Shown: positions 46,071 through 54,852 of the stretch, piece after piece
Layout of the letters: every line of letters begins with the position of its first letter
How positions within the stretch are numbered: position 1 is the stretch's first letter
Assembly: GCF_041434935.1 (NCBI RefSeq)
Contig: NZ_CP107964.1
Location: 7,361,001 to 7,425,000 of the forward strand
Direction of reading: 5' to 3'
DNA: 64,000 nucleotides
Source of the DNA: Kitasatospora sp. NBC_00374
GTDB taxonomy: Bacteria > Actinomycetota > Actinomycetes > Streptomycetales > Streptomycetaceae
The notes under the pieces: generated by a model
The model's input: only the letters and a program-made list of their open reading frames with translations
The model's database searches: none
What the model was told of the DNA's origin: nothing
Made by a program: the position numbers and the translations under genes

Positions 46071-47723
46071 TCAGGACACGAGGGTCTGCTCGTCCAGTTC
46101 CGTCAGCGTCACGGTGCACAGGCCGCCGCGTTCGGTCCGGACGTCCGTCACCTCCAGCTGGGTGCCCGGCAGGAGGATGAACTCCTCCTCGCCGGTGAAG
46201 GCGGAGAAGTTCTGGATGCCCGTCGCCCGGACGGGACGCACCTCGAAGAGCGTCCGCTTGCCGCGACTGCCGAGGAAGGCCCGCGCCACGCCGAGCTTCG
46301 ACGTGCACGAGGACACGCCCCACCAGGTGACGGTCCGTCCGAGCGGATACTGCGCACGCAGGTCCAGCGAGACTCCGCGCCACAGCGGCTCCGTGCGGGC
46401 GGGAAGCTTCGAGACCGCCGCGAACAGCAGCCGCAGGTACGGGAGGTAGGGGACGAGCCGGCTCCGGTCCGGGGAGCGCAGGACGGCGTTGATCTCCCGG
46501 TAGAACGCGGACTCGCAGGTGTACAGGTAGAGGGCGGCGATCGCGTCGGCGGACAGACCGGACAGACCGGACAGACCGGACGGACCCGACAGGCCGGCGG
46601 TGGCCTCGTCCGCCCGCCGCTTGCCGAACTCGTGCGACAGCGTGACGTGCCGGTCCAGACCGGGGAGCAGTGCGGCGACCGGGCCCACGGCGTCCCGGAA
46701 CCCCATCAGCGGTGTGTCGAACACACCGGTGATCGCGGGGAGGACGAGCCCCTCGTCCTTGACGCTCGCGAGCCGGTCGAGGTAGAGCTGGTGCAGCTCC
46801 ATGGTGGACGCGATGAACGCGCCCATGCGCTCGGAGACGTCGCCGTCCGTCCCACCCGCCGCCGCGGCGAGCGTGTTCCACCCCTTGCTGGGCAGCCAGT
46901 CGACCTGGTCGGCGCCCAGCGACGCGAGCGCCTCGTTCACCATCCCGAAGTGGTCGCCGTCGCAGAAGATGTCGCCCTGCGCCGCGGGGTTGGGGTGGTC
47001 GATGTGCCGGACCTCGACCCCGGGGTACTTCTTCTGCAGCTCGACGACGACCTTCTTCAGGTTGCGCGCGTGCGCCCCCCACCACGCGAAGACCACACCG
47101 CGGTCCTCCTCGTCGGCGTTCTGCTTGGCCCTGAGGATCTCCTCGACGATCCGCTCGGCGGCCGGCCGCCAGAACGCGGTGTGCCGGTCGGTTCCCGTCG
47201 TCCCGTCGCTACTGGCGGTCAGGGCCGCGTTCAGGAGCAGCACGCCCTGGGTGAGCATCGCCTGGAACCACTCGGGCGGCTGGACGGTGTCCTGCTTCTT
47301 CAGCAGCGCCCGGACGTCGGCGATCGGGGTCTTCTTGGGAATGCCGTACTTCCACATCGCCGCCGCCTTGATGATGCAGCGGATGCTGACGACCCTGCCG
47401 AACTGGCTGTCCTTCCAGTCGTGGAAGGTGTTGTCGAACATCGCGATGCCGGTGGCGCTCTCCGGCCGGGGGTACGGGTTCTGGCCGAAGACGACGACCT
47501 TCCACTTGTGCGGCGCGTTGGGCTTGAGCGCCTGGAAGGTCAGTTCGCGGACGGGGACGACGTCCTGGCCGCGGCCCGGGCCGATGAACGCGGCCGCGCC
47601 GGGCTGCGCCTCGATGACCGGCTTCAGCAGCGGAAGCCACGGTTCACCGCCGCCCGCGAAGAGTTCCGCGAGGGCCAGCGGGTCGTTCGGGTCGGGCGTG
47701 GCGGGGGCCTGGGCGTCGCTCAT
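46071..47723 (-). CDS. Uracil-DNA-glycosylase/ADP-ribosyltransferase fusion protein
   Basis: 550 residues. Residues ~60-265 align with family-1 Ung by eye: FGQNPYPRPES (80-90; Ung GQDPYH site), GVLLLNAALT, HPNPAAQGD (His about 243; Ung HPSPLS) and GDHFGMVNEALASLG..VDW, closely like the E. coli Ung C-terminus. The catalytic Asp of GQDPYH is Asn here. After a helical linker and a five-copy GLS/GPS tract (377-391) the C-terminus is an R-S-E type ADP-ribosyltransferase: LYTCESAFYREINAVLR, LWRGV (Arg about 450), SSCTS (about 471) and FTGEEEFILLPGT (E-x-E, 512-514). It probably binds DNA and transfers ADP-ribose to DNA or protein. It is divergent from a macrodomain gene. Start ATG at 47723. Confidence 0.88.
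   Translation of the reverse strand: MSDAQAPATPDPNDPLALAELFAGGGEPWLPLLKPVIEAQPGAAAFIGPGRGQDVVPVRELTFQALKPNAPHKWKVVVFGQNPYPRPESATGIAMFDNTFHDWKDSQFGRVVSIRCIIKAAAMWKYGIPKKTPIADVRALLKKQDTVQPPEWFQAMLTQGVLLLNAALTASSDGTTGTDRHTAFWRPAAERIVEEILRAKQNADEEDRGVVFAWWGAHARNLKKVVVELQKKYPGVEVRHIDHPNPAAQGDIFCDGDHFGMVNEALASLGADQVDWLPSKGWNTLAAAAGGTDGDVSERMGAFIASTMELHQLYLDRLASVKDEGLVLPAITGVFDTPLMGFRDAVGPVAALLPGLDRHVTLSHEFGKRRADEATAGLSGPSGLSGLSGLSADAIAALYLYTCESAFYREINAVLRSPDRSRLVPYLPYLRLLFAAVSKLPARTEPLWRGVSLDLRAQYPLGRTVTWWGVSSCTSKLGVARAFLGSRGKRTLFEVRPVRATGIQNFSAFTGEEEFILLPGTQLEVTDVRTERGGLCTVTLTELDEQTLVS
46551..46595 (-). repeat. 9-bp in-frame tandem repeat (GLS linker)
   Basis: Five consecutive 9-nt units encode GLS-GPS-GLS-GLS-GLS. 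Three adjacent units (46551-46577, GGACAGACC on the plus strand) are identical at the DNA level. They lie between the UDG/linker part and the ADP-ribosyltransferase part, so copy changes would alter linker length without shifting the frame. Confidence 0.9.
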
Positions 47724-47941
47724 GGTGGAGGGTCTCCGAAGGGTCGAACCGTACTGAGGGAGGGCGTGACTGACGGGTGGTCGATCGACCGGCCGCACCG
47801 ACAGTCCTACCGGCCGCGTGTGACAACCGCAGGCCCGGACCGGCGGGCCGCATCCTGCGGTACGCGACCGGAGCCGCGCTGTCAGCGGGGCGCGATAGCT
47901 TCGTGATCACCAAGGAGACAGCTTCCCGATCGGAGTCGACC

Positions 47942-48619
47942 ATGACCGAAAACCGCGTGCAGTCGCCGCTCAGGGTGGTGCTGACCGACACCAACTCGAC
48001 GGTGGTGGAGGCGTGGCGGGCGGCGTTCGCCGACACCCCCGGGATCGAGATCCGCAAGGGCTCGATCCTCGACGAGGTGGTGGACGCCTGGGTCAGCCCC
48101 ACCAACTCCCGGGGCCGGATGGACGGCGGCGTCGACGCGGTCGTCAAGCGCCACCTCGGGGCGGGCATCCAACTGCGCGTGCAGCGGGCGATCCGGAGCG
48201 GCTTCGGGGGCAGGCTCCCGGTGGGAAGCGCGGTGTGCGTGCCGTCCGGGGCGGTCAACCCGAAGTTCCTGATCTCGGCGCCGACGATGGAGGAGTCCTC
48301 GCAGAACGTGAGCGAGACCCTCAACGTGGCGCTGGCCTGCGCCGCCGCGTTCCAGGCGATCCACCGGCAGAACGGCCAAGCGCCGGGCAGCATCGGGTCG
48401 GTGGCGCTGGTCGGCATGGGGGCCCGGACCGGCCGGGTGCCGGCCCGGGTCTGCGCCAACCTGATGTGGACGGGCTACACGCTGTTCAACGACCACTCCT
48501 TCGAGGACTACGACGAGCTGCGCAGCACGATCACTGCGCAGCTCGACGACATCGAGAAGGTGCCCGACACCGAGCGGGTCCGGATCGCGCCGCCCGCGCG
48601 CCGCACCTCCCGTCGCTGA
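47942..48619 (+). CDS. Macrodomain (ADP-ribose-binding/hydrolase) protein
   Basis: 225 residues. The macrodomain signature is AWVSPTNSRGRMDGGVDAVV (about 57-76), with the conserved Asn and the GG-V/I-D loop, followed by ISAPTME, and a second phosphate loop VALVGMGARTGRVP. The layout matches stand-alone macrodomains with the MDGGID loop. It should bind ADP-ribose and may remove it from targets. It is transcribed divergently from the UDG-ART gene, 218 nt between starts, which suggests it acts as antagonist or immunity partner. Start ATG 47942 follows CGGAG by 8 nt. Confidence 0.85.
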   Translation: MTENRVQSPLRVVLTDTNSTVVEAWRAAFADTPGIEIRKGSILDEVVDAWVSPTNSRGRMDGGVDAVVKRHLGAGIQLRVQRAIRSGFGGRLPVGSAVCVPSGAVNPKFLISAPTMEESSQNVSETLNVALACAAAFQAIHRQNGQAPGSIGSVALVGMGARTGRVPARVCANLMWTGYTLFNDHSFEDYDELRSTITAQLDDIEKVPDTERVRIAPPARRTSRR

Positions 48620-48689
48620 CCGAGGACTTCTCCCCGCCGGGAGCGCGCGGCCGGCGGCCGGCCTGTGGTGCCCGCCCGGGCCGTACGGG

Positions 48690-49817
48690 TCAGCGACGGG
48701 CGGCCGCGAGGGCCTCGATGGCGGGGACGAGGGCGGCGGGGCTGGGCAGGGCGTCGTTCTCGGCCCGGAGCCGGACGGCGCGGTCGCGGAGCGCCGGGTC
48801 GGTGACGAGGCGGGTCAGGAGCGGAGTGTCGACGTCGCCGGAGGCGGAGCGAAGGGCGGCGCCGGTGGCGGTGAGGACGTCGGCGACGGCGAAGTTGTCG
48901 GCGCCCTGGGGGAGGAGGAGCTGGGGCAGGCCGGCCTGCAGACCGGTGAGCGTGCTGCCCGAGCCGCCGTGGTGGATCACCGCGTCGCAGACCCGCAGCA
49001 GCTCCGCCAGCGGGACCCAGGGGAGCGGGCGGACATTGGCCGGGAGGGTGCCGAGGTGGGTGAGGTCGGCGTCGCCGACGGCCAGCAGGAACTCGGCGTC
49101 GACCGCGGCGGCGGCCTCGATCAGGCGGGTGATGGCGTGCACCCCGTCCACCTCGGTGACCACGGTGCCCAGGGTGACGGCGACCCGCGGCCGGGTGCCG
49201 CGGCGCAGCAGGTCGGCGGGGACGACCCCGCCGCCGTTGTACGGGAGGTAGCGCATCCGCAGGCCGCCCGGGTCGCCGCCGAGCGAGGCCGGGACGATGT
49301 TCAGCGGGGTGGTCTCGGCCGGGGCGGCCACGCCGTACGTCTCGTAGACGTCGGTGAAGTGGCCGGCCAGCCGCGCGGCCATGTCGAGGCCGGAGGTGAG
49401 GCCGAAGTTCTGCAGCGCCGCCGGGATCTTGAGTTTCGCCGCGACCAGCTGGGCGGAGGCCATGCAGGAGTCGTGGATCAGCAGGTCCGCGTCCCACTCG
49501 CCGGCGGTGGCCAGCAGGCCGTCCACGGTCGAGCGGGAGGCGTGGGCGAAGGCGGCGGCGGCCAGGTCGAGGATCTGGTCCTGGTCCAGGTCCGGCCTGG
49601 CGTAGCGGGTCTCCTCGCCGCTGATGGCCTCGAACGACTCCCGCAGGGGGCGGCCGTCGCCGATCTCGACGATCGGGAATCCGGCCGCCCGAAGCTGGTC
49701 CATGGGCTTCGGGCTGGCGAACAGAACCTCGTGCCCGGCGGCCCGCAGCGCCTGCGCGGTCGGCACCATCGGGAACAGGTGGCTGGGCGCGGCCGGGCCG
49801 GTGAAGAGTATGCGCAC
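48690..49817 (-). CDS. GT1-family glycosyltransferase
   Basis: 375 residues. N-terminus ILFTGPAAPSHLFPMVPTAQALRAAGHEVLFA and C-terminal donor motif VCDAVIHHGGSGSTLTGLQAGLPQLLLPQ are those of antibiotic GT1 glycosyltransferases (EryCIII/DesVII-like, GT-B fold). GTG at 49817 is chosen because CAGGAGA lies 6 nt upstream; the ORF opens 22 codons earlier. It stands alone between the macrodomain gene and an H1-like gene. Self-resistance by glycosylating a macrolide or tailoring of a secondary metabolite is plausible; the link to the synthase 3 kb away is unproven. Confidence 0.88.
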   Translation of the reverse strand: MRILFTGPAAPSHLFPMVPTAQALRAAGHEVLFASPKPMDQLRAAGFPIVEIGDGRPLRESFEAISGEETRYARPDLDQDQILDLAAAAFAHASRSTVDGLLATAGEWDADLLIHDSCMASAQLVAAKLKIPAALQNFGLTSGLDMAARLAGHFTDVYETYGVAAPAETTPLNIVPASLGGDPGGLRMRYLPYNGGGVVPADLLRRGTRPRVAVTLGTVVTEVDGVHAITRLIEAAAAVDAEFLLAVGDADLTHLGTLPANVRPLPWVPLAELLRVCDAVIHHGGSGSTLTGLQAGLPQLLLPQGADNFAVADVLTATGAALRSASGDVDTPLLTRLVTDPALRDRAVRLRAENDALPSPAALVPAIEALAAARR

Positions 49818-49887
49818 GGTTGTCTCCTGATCGTTCTTCGGCTGGTCGACATCGGACCGGGCGGGACCCGGCTCCCCGTTCAACTGA

Positions 49888-49902
49888 CGAACGATCAGTT
49901 CG
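49888..49902. promoter_or_regulatory. Palindrome upstream of the glycosyltransferase gene
   Basis: CGAAC-GATCA-GTTCG: 5-bp perfect arms around a 5-nt spacer, about 70 nt before the GTG start. TetR-type operators have this size; no regulator gene lies next to it. Confidence 0.4.
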
Positions 49903-50096
49903 CTTCCCCTGGCGATCGATAATCGGACGTTCTGGTGCAGGCCTTGCCAACGCGGGTGCAGTGTGCTCCTCGCGTCGGCTCCAGGCGCCGAGCCGGGACC
50001 GCGAAGCCCGGTACTTCCGGAGCCGGCCGAGGGCCGTGTCCCGGCACCGGCCCCCGGCTGCCGCAGCGCCTCCGGCCGCGGCAGCCCCCGGCCGTG

Positions 50097-50945
50097 TCAG
50101 CCGGCCGCCGCCGTGTACAGGCCACGCCCCGGCCGCTGCGCCCGGCCTGCCTTGGCGAGGCGCTCCAGCCTGGTGCGGACGGCGTTCACGGTGCCGTCGG
50201 CCTCGTCCAGCCCCAGCAGGGTGGTGACCTCGCGAGCCCGCAGCGGAGCGTCGGCCTGCGCCAGTACGGCCAGGACGCTCTCGGTGTCCGTCAGCCTCCG
50301 ACGGCCCGACGGCGTGGCCGCCGGCGCCTTCCGGGGCGAGGGCACGGTCTTCGTCGCCGCCTTCCCGGCCGCGGCCTTCCCGGCCCCGCTGCCTGCGGCG
50401 CGGCGCGCGACCGTCCTCCTCGCCGGCGCGGCCGGCGCCTCGGCCACCGCGTCCTGCTCAGGGGCGGGAACCGTGGCCGGGACGGATTTCTCCGCCGGGA
50501 CGGTCTTCTCCACCGGGGCGGCCTTCCCGGCGGGCGCCTTCCTGGCGGTCCGGGCGGTCGTCCGGGTGGCCGAAGTCGAGCGCCTGCGGGTGGGCTTCGC
50601 CGGTGCGGGCTCGGGACGGGAGGCCTCGGGCCCGTCCGCGGGGACGCCCACCGGGGCGAGCTCCCGGCCCGTCGCCGTGTCCGCCGCCGGCGGTTCCGTG
50701 GGATCGGCGGCGTGGGCCGCACCCACCGGTTCGTCATGCTGCTCGTCGGATCCGTCGATCAACGCGCCGGCCAGGGCCGCCAGGCCCTCCAGCACGCTGA
50801 CCATGGCACTCTCCTGCGCGATGACGGCCGCGAGTTCGTCCTCCAGGCGGCGACGCCGTTCCCGCAGGGCGGGCAGCCTCACCTCCAGCAGGGCTATCGT
50901 CGATCCCACACCGCTGTCCGTACCGAACGTGTTTGCGCTTGCCAC
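50097..50945 (-). CDS. Histone-H1-like protein with C-terminal winged helix
   Basis: 282 residues in three parts: an N-terminal helical, coiled-coil-like segment (LRERRRRLEDELAAVIAQESA), a long Ala/Pro/Lys/Arg-rich low-complexity middle (repeated KAPA, EKTVPAEKSVPA), and a C-terminal ~65-residue winged helix (LTDTESVLAVLAQADAPLRAREVTTLLGL). This layout suggests a DNA-binding, possibly chromosome-organising protein; similar Lys/Ala-rich tails occur in bacterial H1-like proteins. The GTG at 50945 follows GGGAG. Function is not established. Confidence 0.65.
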   Translation of the reverse strand: MASANTFGTDSGVGSTIALLEVRLPALRERRRRLEDELAAVIAQESAMVSVLEGLAALAGALIDGSDEQHDEPVGAAHAADPTEPPAADTATGRELAPVGVPADGPEASRPEPAPAKPTRRRSTSATRTTARTARKAPAGKAAPVEKTVPAEKSVPATVPAPEQDAVAEAPAAPARRTVARRAAGSGAGKAAAGKAATKTVPSPRKAPAATPSGRRRLTDTESVLAVLAQADAPLRAREVTTLLGLDEADGTVNAVRTRLERLAKAGRAQRPGRGLYTAAAG

Positions 50946-51343
50946 AACCGCTCCCGTCGAACCGTCAATCACTGTTCCTGACAGTGAATCTACGGCCCCT
51001 GGGGTCCCACGCCGCAGCGTTCCGACAAACCTCACCGTCCCGGGGTACCCCAGGGGTCCGCCGGATCCCGCCGCAGCCGCCGCGCGACCACCGACAGCAG
51101 GACGCCGGTGTTCGGTCCGTGGTGGAGGCCACGGGCCCGGAGGCAGTGCACCCGCGACGGATCCGGGGTTCCCGGCAGGCCGGCCCCGGCCGGTGATCCG
51201 GTGCCGTCCGCCCGTCCGCCCGTCCGCCCGTCCGCCCGCCGGAACGCCAGGCGGCGTCGACCGCGGGAGGCCGCAGCCCGGAGCGTCCGCGACGGCGTTC
51301 CGGGGCGCCCGGTGCCATGCTCGATCGCAGGAGGTGGATGGCC
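50946..51343. other. Divergent intergenic region with hairpin operator
   Basis: 398 nt between the H1-like gene (minus) and the PPOX-HTH gene (plus). Near the minus-strand start a 19-nt inverted repeat (50969-50987) has 7-bp arms TCACTGT/ACAGTGA and a 5-nt spacer, 24 nt before the GTG. It is an operator-like site for that gene. A run of CCGT/CCGC repeats (51205-51240) shows simple-sequence slippage. No gene is supported here. Confidence 0.55.
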
Positions 51344-52015
51344 ATGAACGAGAGAAGCCCCCGACCCGGTGGGGCCTCGCCCGATCCGCGGGACATCGCC
51401 CGGCGCATCGCACTGCGGGCCGGGCAGCTCGGACTCACCCGGGACGAGCTCGCGACCGGAGCCGGCATGTCACTCCGCTATCTCCAGCACCTGGAGGAGC
51501 TGGGCAGCGACTTCGACCCCGGCGCCGTTCGGCGGCTCGCCGCCGTCCTGCGGATGTCCGAGGACGAGCTGCTGGACGGGCGCACCGACCTTCCCCCCGG
51601 GCAGTCCGCCCCGGGACCGCAGCCCACCTTGATGAGGCTGTCCCCCGAGGAGTGCTGGGACCGCCTGTCCGACCACGGCATCGGGCGGGTGGCCCTGTCC
51701 TCGGCGTCCGGTCCCGCCATCCTCCCCGTCAACTACCTGGTCGATACGCGCTCGATCGTGTACCGGACAGCCCGAACGGGTGCGGCCGCGGCCGCCGAGG
51801 GCAGTGAGGTCGCCTTCGAGGTCGACCACGTGGACGAACCAGGCAGCGCGGGCTGGAGCGTGCTCGTGGTCGGCACGGCCGAACGGCTCGACGACGACAC
51901 CGGGGGGCGGCTGGCAGGCCGGCCCGGAGCAGAGCCCTGGGCGGGCGGAGTCCGTGACCTCTGGGTGCGGATCAACCCGGTCCGGGTGACCGGCCGCCTG
52001 ATCAGGAGCTCGTGA
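51344..52015 (+). CDS. HTH plus pyridoxamine-phosphate-oxidase-like fusion
   Basis: 223 residues. Residues ~15-75 form an XRE-like helix-turn-helix (ALRAGQLGLTRDELATGAGMSLRYLQHLE). The C-terminal ~140 residues are a flavin-reductase-like/PPOX split-barrel fold (ECWDRLSDHGIGRVALSS, NYLVDTRSIVYRTA, WSVLVVGTAERL). ATG at 51344 lies 9 nt from AGGAGG (51329-51334). Such proteins are annotated as F420- or FMN-binding; here the HTH suggests a ligand-sensing regulator or a DNA-tethered oxidase. Which cofactor is bound cannot be decided. Confidence 0.8.
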   Translation: MNERSPRPGGASPDPRDIARRIALRAGQLGLTRDELATGAGMSLRYLQHLEELGSDFDPGAVRRLAAVLRMSEDELLDGRTDLPPGQSAPGPQPTLMRLSPEECWDRLSDHGIGRVALSSASGPAILPVNYLVDTRSIVYRTARTGAAAAAEGSEVAFEVDHVDEPGSAGWSVLVVGTAERLDDDTGGRLAGRPGAEPWAGGVRDLWVRINPVRVTGRLIRSS

Positions 52016-52062
52016 CCGGCGGCCCACCCGAACCCGTGGCGACCGTCCCGGTCCGGGCGGTC

Positions 52063-52774
<712 letters not shown>

Positions 52775-52896
52775 GGGGTGGCTCCTTGCGGTGGTCGGGG
52801 GAGCGGGCGCTGTGGTCGGGCGAGCGGGCCCGGTCGGCGAGGTCCCCGCCGGCCGGGGTGTGCCGGGCCGTACGGGTACGCGGGTGGTCGCCCCGC

Positions 52897-53286
52897 TCAG
52901 CGCCGGAGGCCGTCCAGGGCCGTCCGCAGGAGCGCGGCCGCTTCGTCGGCCACGGCGGCCAGCTCGGGTTGTCCGCCGATCTGCACGATGACCTGCGGAT
53001 CGATCGCCTCGACCACGGTGTGCCCGTCGGCTGTCCGCACCACGACGTTGCACGGCAGCAGGAGGCCGATGCTGCGGTCCACCCCGAGTGCGCGGTGGGC
53101 CAGCGACGGGTTGCAGGCGCCGAGGATCAGGTAGTCCTCCATCTCCTCGCCGAGCTTGGCCCGCAGGGTGGCCCGGACGTCGATCTCGGTCAGGATCCCG
53201 AAGCCCTGCGCGGCGAGTGCCGTGCGGACCTGCTCCACGGCCGCGGCGAAGGGGAGGTCGAGGGTGGCGGTGATGGCGTAGTCCAC
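52897..53286 (-). CDS. DUF302 domain protein
   Basis: 129 residues. DUF302 pattern: the N-terminal AITATLDLPFAAAVEQVRTALAAQGFGILTEIDV, then LILGACNPSLAHRAL and IGLLLPCNVVV. GTG at 53286 follows AGGAGG. DUF302 proteins share neighbourhoods with rhodanese and CsoR/CstR genes. The conserved Cys (GACNP, LPCN) may handle persulfide or metal. It is the first gene of the operon, with the operator at 53352-53367 in its promoter. Confidence 0.88.
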   Translation of the reverse strand: MDYAITATLDLPFAAAVEQVRTALAAQGFGILTEIDVRATLRAKLGEEMEDYLILGACNPSLAHRALGVDRSIGLLLPCNVVVRTADGHTVVEAIDPQVIVQIGGQPELAAVADEAAALLRTALDGLRR

Positions 53287-53351
53287 GAGGGTGGTCCTCC
53301 TGCTGGTTCCGGCGGTGCGGGCGTCCGTCGCGAGACGGTCGCGCTGCCAAG

Positions 53352-53367
53352 ATACCCCAGGGGGTAT
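53352..53367. promoter_or_regulatory. CsoR/CstR-type operator upstream of DUF302 gene
   Basis: ATACCCC-AG-GGGGTAT has 7-bp perfect arms, the GC-tract symmetry of CsoR-family operators. It is 66 nt upstream of the first gene of the operon whose last gene encodes the repressor, so autoregulation is likely. Confidence 0.78.
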
Positions 53368-53455
53368 TTCTGCGCCCGCAGGACCGGGTCGCGGACGGAC
53401 GGTCGCCCACCGAGCGGCCCGGGAGGGCCACGGACCCGTGCGGCATGATGTCGGC

Positions 53456-53767
53456 GTGATCACCATTCATCTGAAGTACGAGATCGACGCCGACAAGCTC
53501 GCGGACTTCGAGGAGTACGGTCGCCGCTGGGTCCGGCTCGTCAACCGTTTCGGCGGGACGCACCACGGCTACTTCCTGCCGAGTGAGGGCGACAGTGACA
53601 TCGCCTACGCCCTCTTCTCCTTTCCCAGCCTCGCCAGGTACGAGCAGTACCGCACGGACAGCATGTCCGACCCGGAGTGCCAGGAGGCGTTCGAGCTGGC
53701 CCGTCGCACCCGCTGCATCAAGCGGTACGAGCGCCGCTTCCTGCGGCCGCTCGACGGCCCGGCCTGA
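53456..53767 (+). CDS. NIPSNAP-family protein
   Basis: 103 residues, ferredoxin-like fold. It starts VITIHLKYEIDADKLADFEEY and has the family end ARRTRCIKRYERRFLRPL. GTG at 53456 gives the usual start of the fold; a nearby ATG (53445) is out of frame. NIPSNAP proteins are dimeric alpha/beta-barrel proteins of unclear role. The gene starts 88 nt from the DUF302 operator. Confidence 0.8.
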   Translation: MITIHLKYEIDADKLADFEEYGRRWVRLVNRFGGTHHGYFLPSEGDSDIAYALFSFPSLARYEQYRTDSMSDPECQEAFELARRTRCIKRYERRFLRPLDGPA

Positions 53768-53800
53768 CCGCTGCCCAGGCCCGACCGCCGCCCCGGCTCG

Positions 53801-54280
53801 TCAGCTCACCGCCTGCTTCACGAGTGCGCCGATCCGTGCCTCGTCGGCGGCGGTCAGCCCGGTCAGGGCGTACGCGGCGGGCCACATGGTGCCGTCGTCG
53901 AGGTTCGCCCGGTCGCTGAAGCCGAGCGTCGCGTACCTGGTGTTGAACTTCTGCGCGCTCTGGAAGAAGCAGAGCACCTTGCCGTCCTTGGCGTAGGCGG
54001 GCATCCCGTACCAGAGCTTCGGCGCGAGCTCCGGTGCGCTCGCCCGGATGACGGCGTGGAGCCGCTCGGCCATGAGCCGGTCCGGTTCCCGCATCTCGGT
54101 GATCTTCGCCAGTACGGCGGCCTCCTCCTCCGCAGTCTTGTCCGCGCGGGAGTTGCGGCGTGCGGAGGCCTTCAGCTCTCGGGCGCGCTCCTTCATCGCG
54201 GCTCGTTCCTCGTCGGTGAACCCGTCGAAGGTCCGGTCGGTCCCGGTGGTGCGCTCGGTGTCCTTCTGCGTGCCCGTCAT
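53801..54280 (-). CDS. DUF1801 (YdhG-like) protein
   Basis: 159 residues. An acidic/basic N-terminal helical tail ([21 protein letters not shown]) precedes a YdhG-like domain: [34 protein letters not shown] is the family signature. Members are thought to bind iron or assist frataxin-like functions, but none is well characterised. The ATG has AGGAAGG upstream. Confidence 0.82.
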   Translation of the reverse strand: MTGTQKDTERTTGTDRTFDGFTDEERAAMKERARELKASARRNSRADKTAEEEAAVLAKITEMREPDRLMAERLHAVIRASAPELAPKLWYGMPAYAKDGKVLCFFQSAQKFNTRYATLGFSDRANLDDGTMWPAAYALTGLTAADEARIGALVKQAVS

Positions 54281-54369
54281 GGCGGGTGTCCTTCCTGTCC
54301 ATGGGTCGGTATGGATGCGGCCGCCCTCAACCGGGCGGCGTGGACCGGGCGGTGTGCCCGGCCTCGGTG

Positions 54370-54852
54370 TCAGGCCAGCCAGCGGCCGTCGCGCATGAGC
54401 GTGCGCCCGGGCAGCTCGTTCACCTCGCGCCAGGCCTGGGTGCGGCGCGGGGTGATCCGGAACCAGCGGTACGGCGTGGCCAGCGCGCGCGGGTCGAAGC
54501 CGGTGCGAGCGGCGAACCGGTCGCCCCGCTCCTGCGGCAGTGCGTCGATCTCCAGCACCTCGACCTCGCCCTCGATCACGGTCACGTCGCGGGTGTGGCC
54601 CAGTCCCAGCCGGGTGGTCCGGGTGGCGGCCAGGTTCCTGCCGGTCGGGCTGTCCGTCGGGGTGGCCACCAGCAGCGCCTCGCCGTCCCAGTCGAACGAC
54701 AGCGGCACCAGGTACGGCGCGCCGTCGTCCGAGGCACTGGCCACCCAGACGTCGATGTCGTGGGTGAGCCGGTGCTCGGTGTCGCGACGGCGCCGATCGT
54801 GGGTGCGGGGTTCGCGGTTCGTCGGTCCGGTGCTCATCGGTCCGGTGTTCAT
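54370..54852 (-). CDS. Pyridoxamine 5'-phosphate oxidase-fold protein
   Basis: 160 residues. The split-barrel pattern [31 protein letters not shown] and [29 protein letters not shown] identifies a PPOX/F420-binding fold. It overlaps the upstream VOC-family gene (ATGA at 54849-54852). Cofactor and substrate are unknown; members may reduce F420 or bind FMN or heme. Confidence 0.88.
   Translation of the reverse strand: MNTGPMSTGPTNREPRTHDRRRRDTEHRLTHDIDVWVASASDDGAPYLVPLSFDWDGEALLVATPTDSPTGRNLAATRTTRLGLGHTRDVTVIEGEVEVLEIDALPQERGDRFAARTGFDPRALATPYRWFRITPRRTQAWREVNELPGRTLMRDGRWLA

Noticed and set aside
48969-49922. 317-codon plus-strand ORF opposite the glycosyltransferase
   Set aside because: Antisense shadow; the reverse frame has full GT1 motifs and a ribosome site.
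51205-51240. CCGT/CCGC run as a coding repeat
   Set aside because: Lies in an intergenic stretch; no frame with start and ribosome site covers it.
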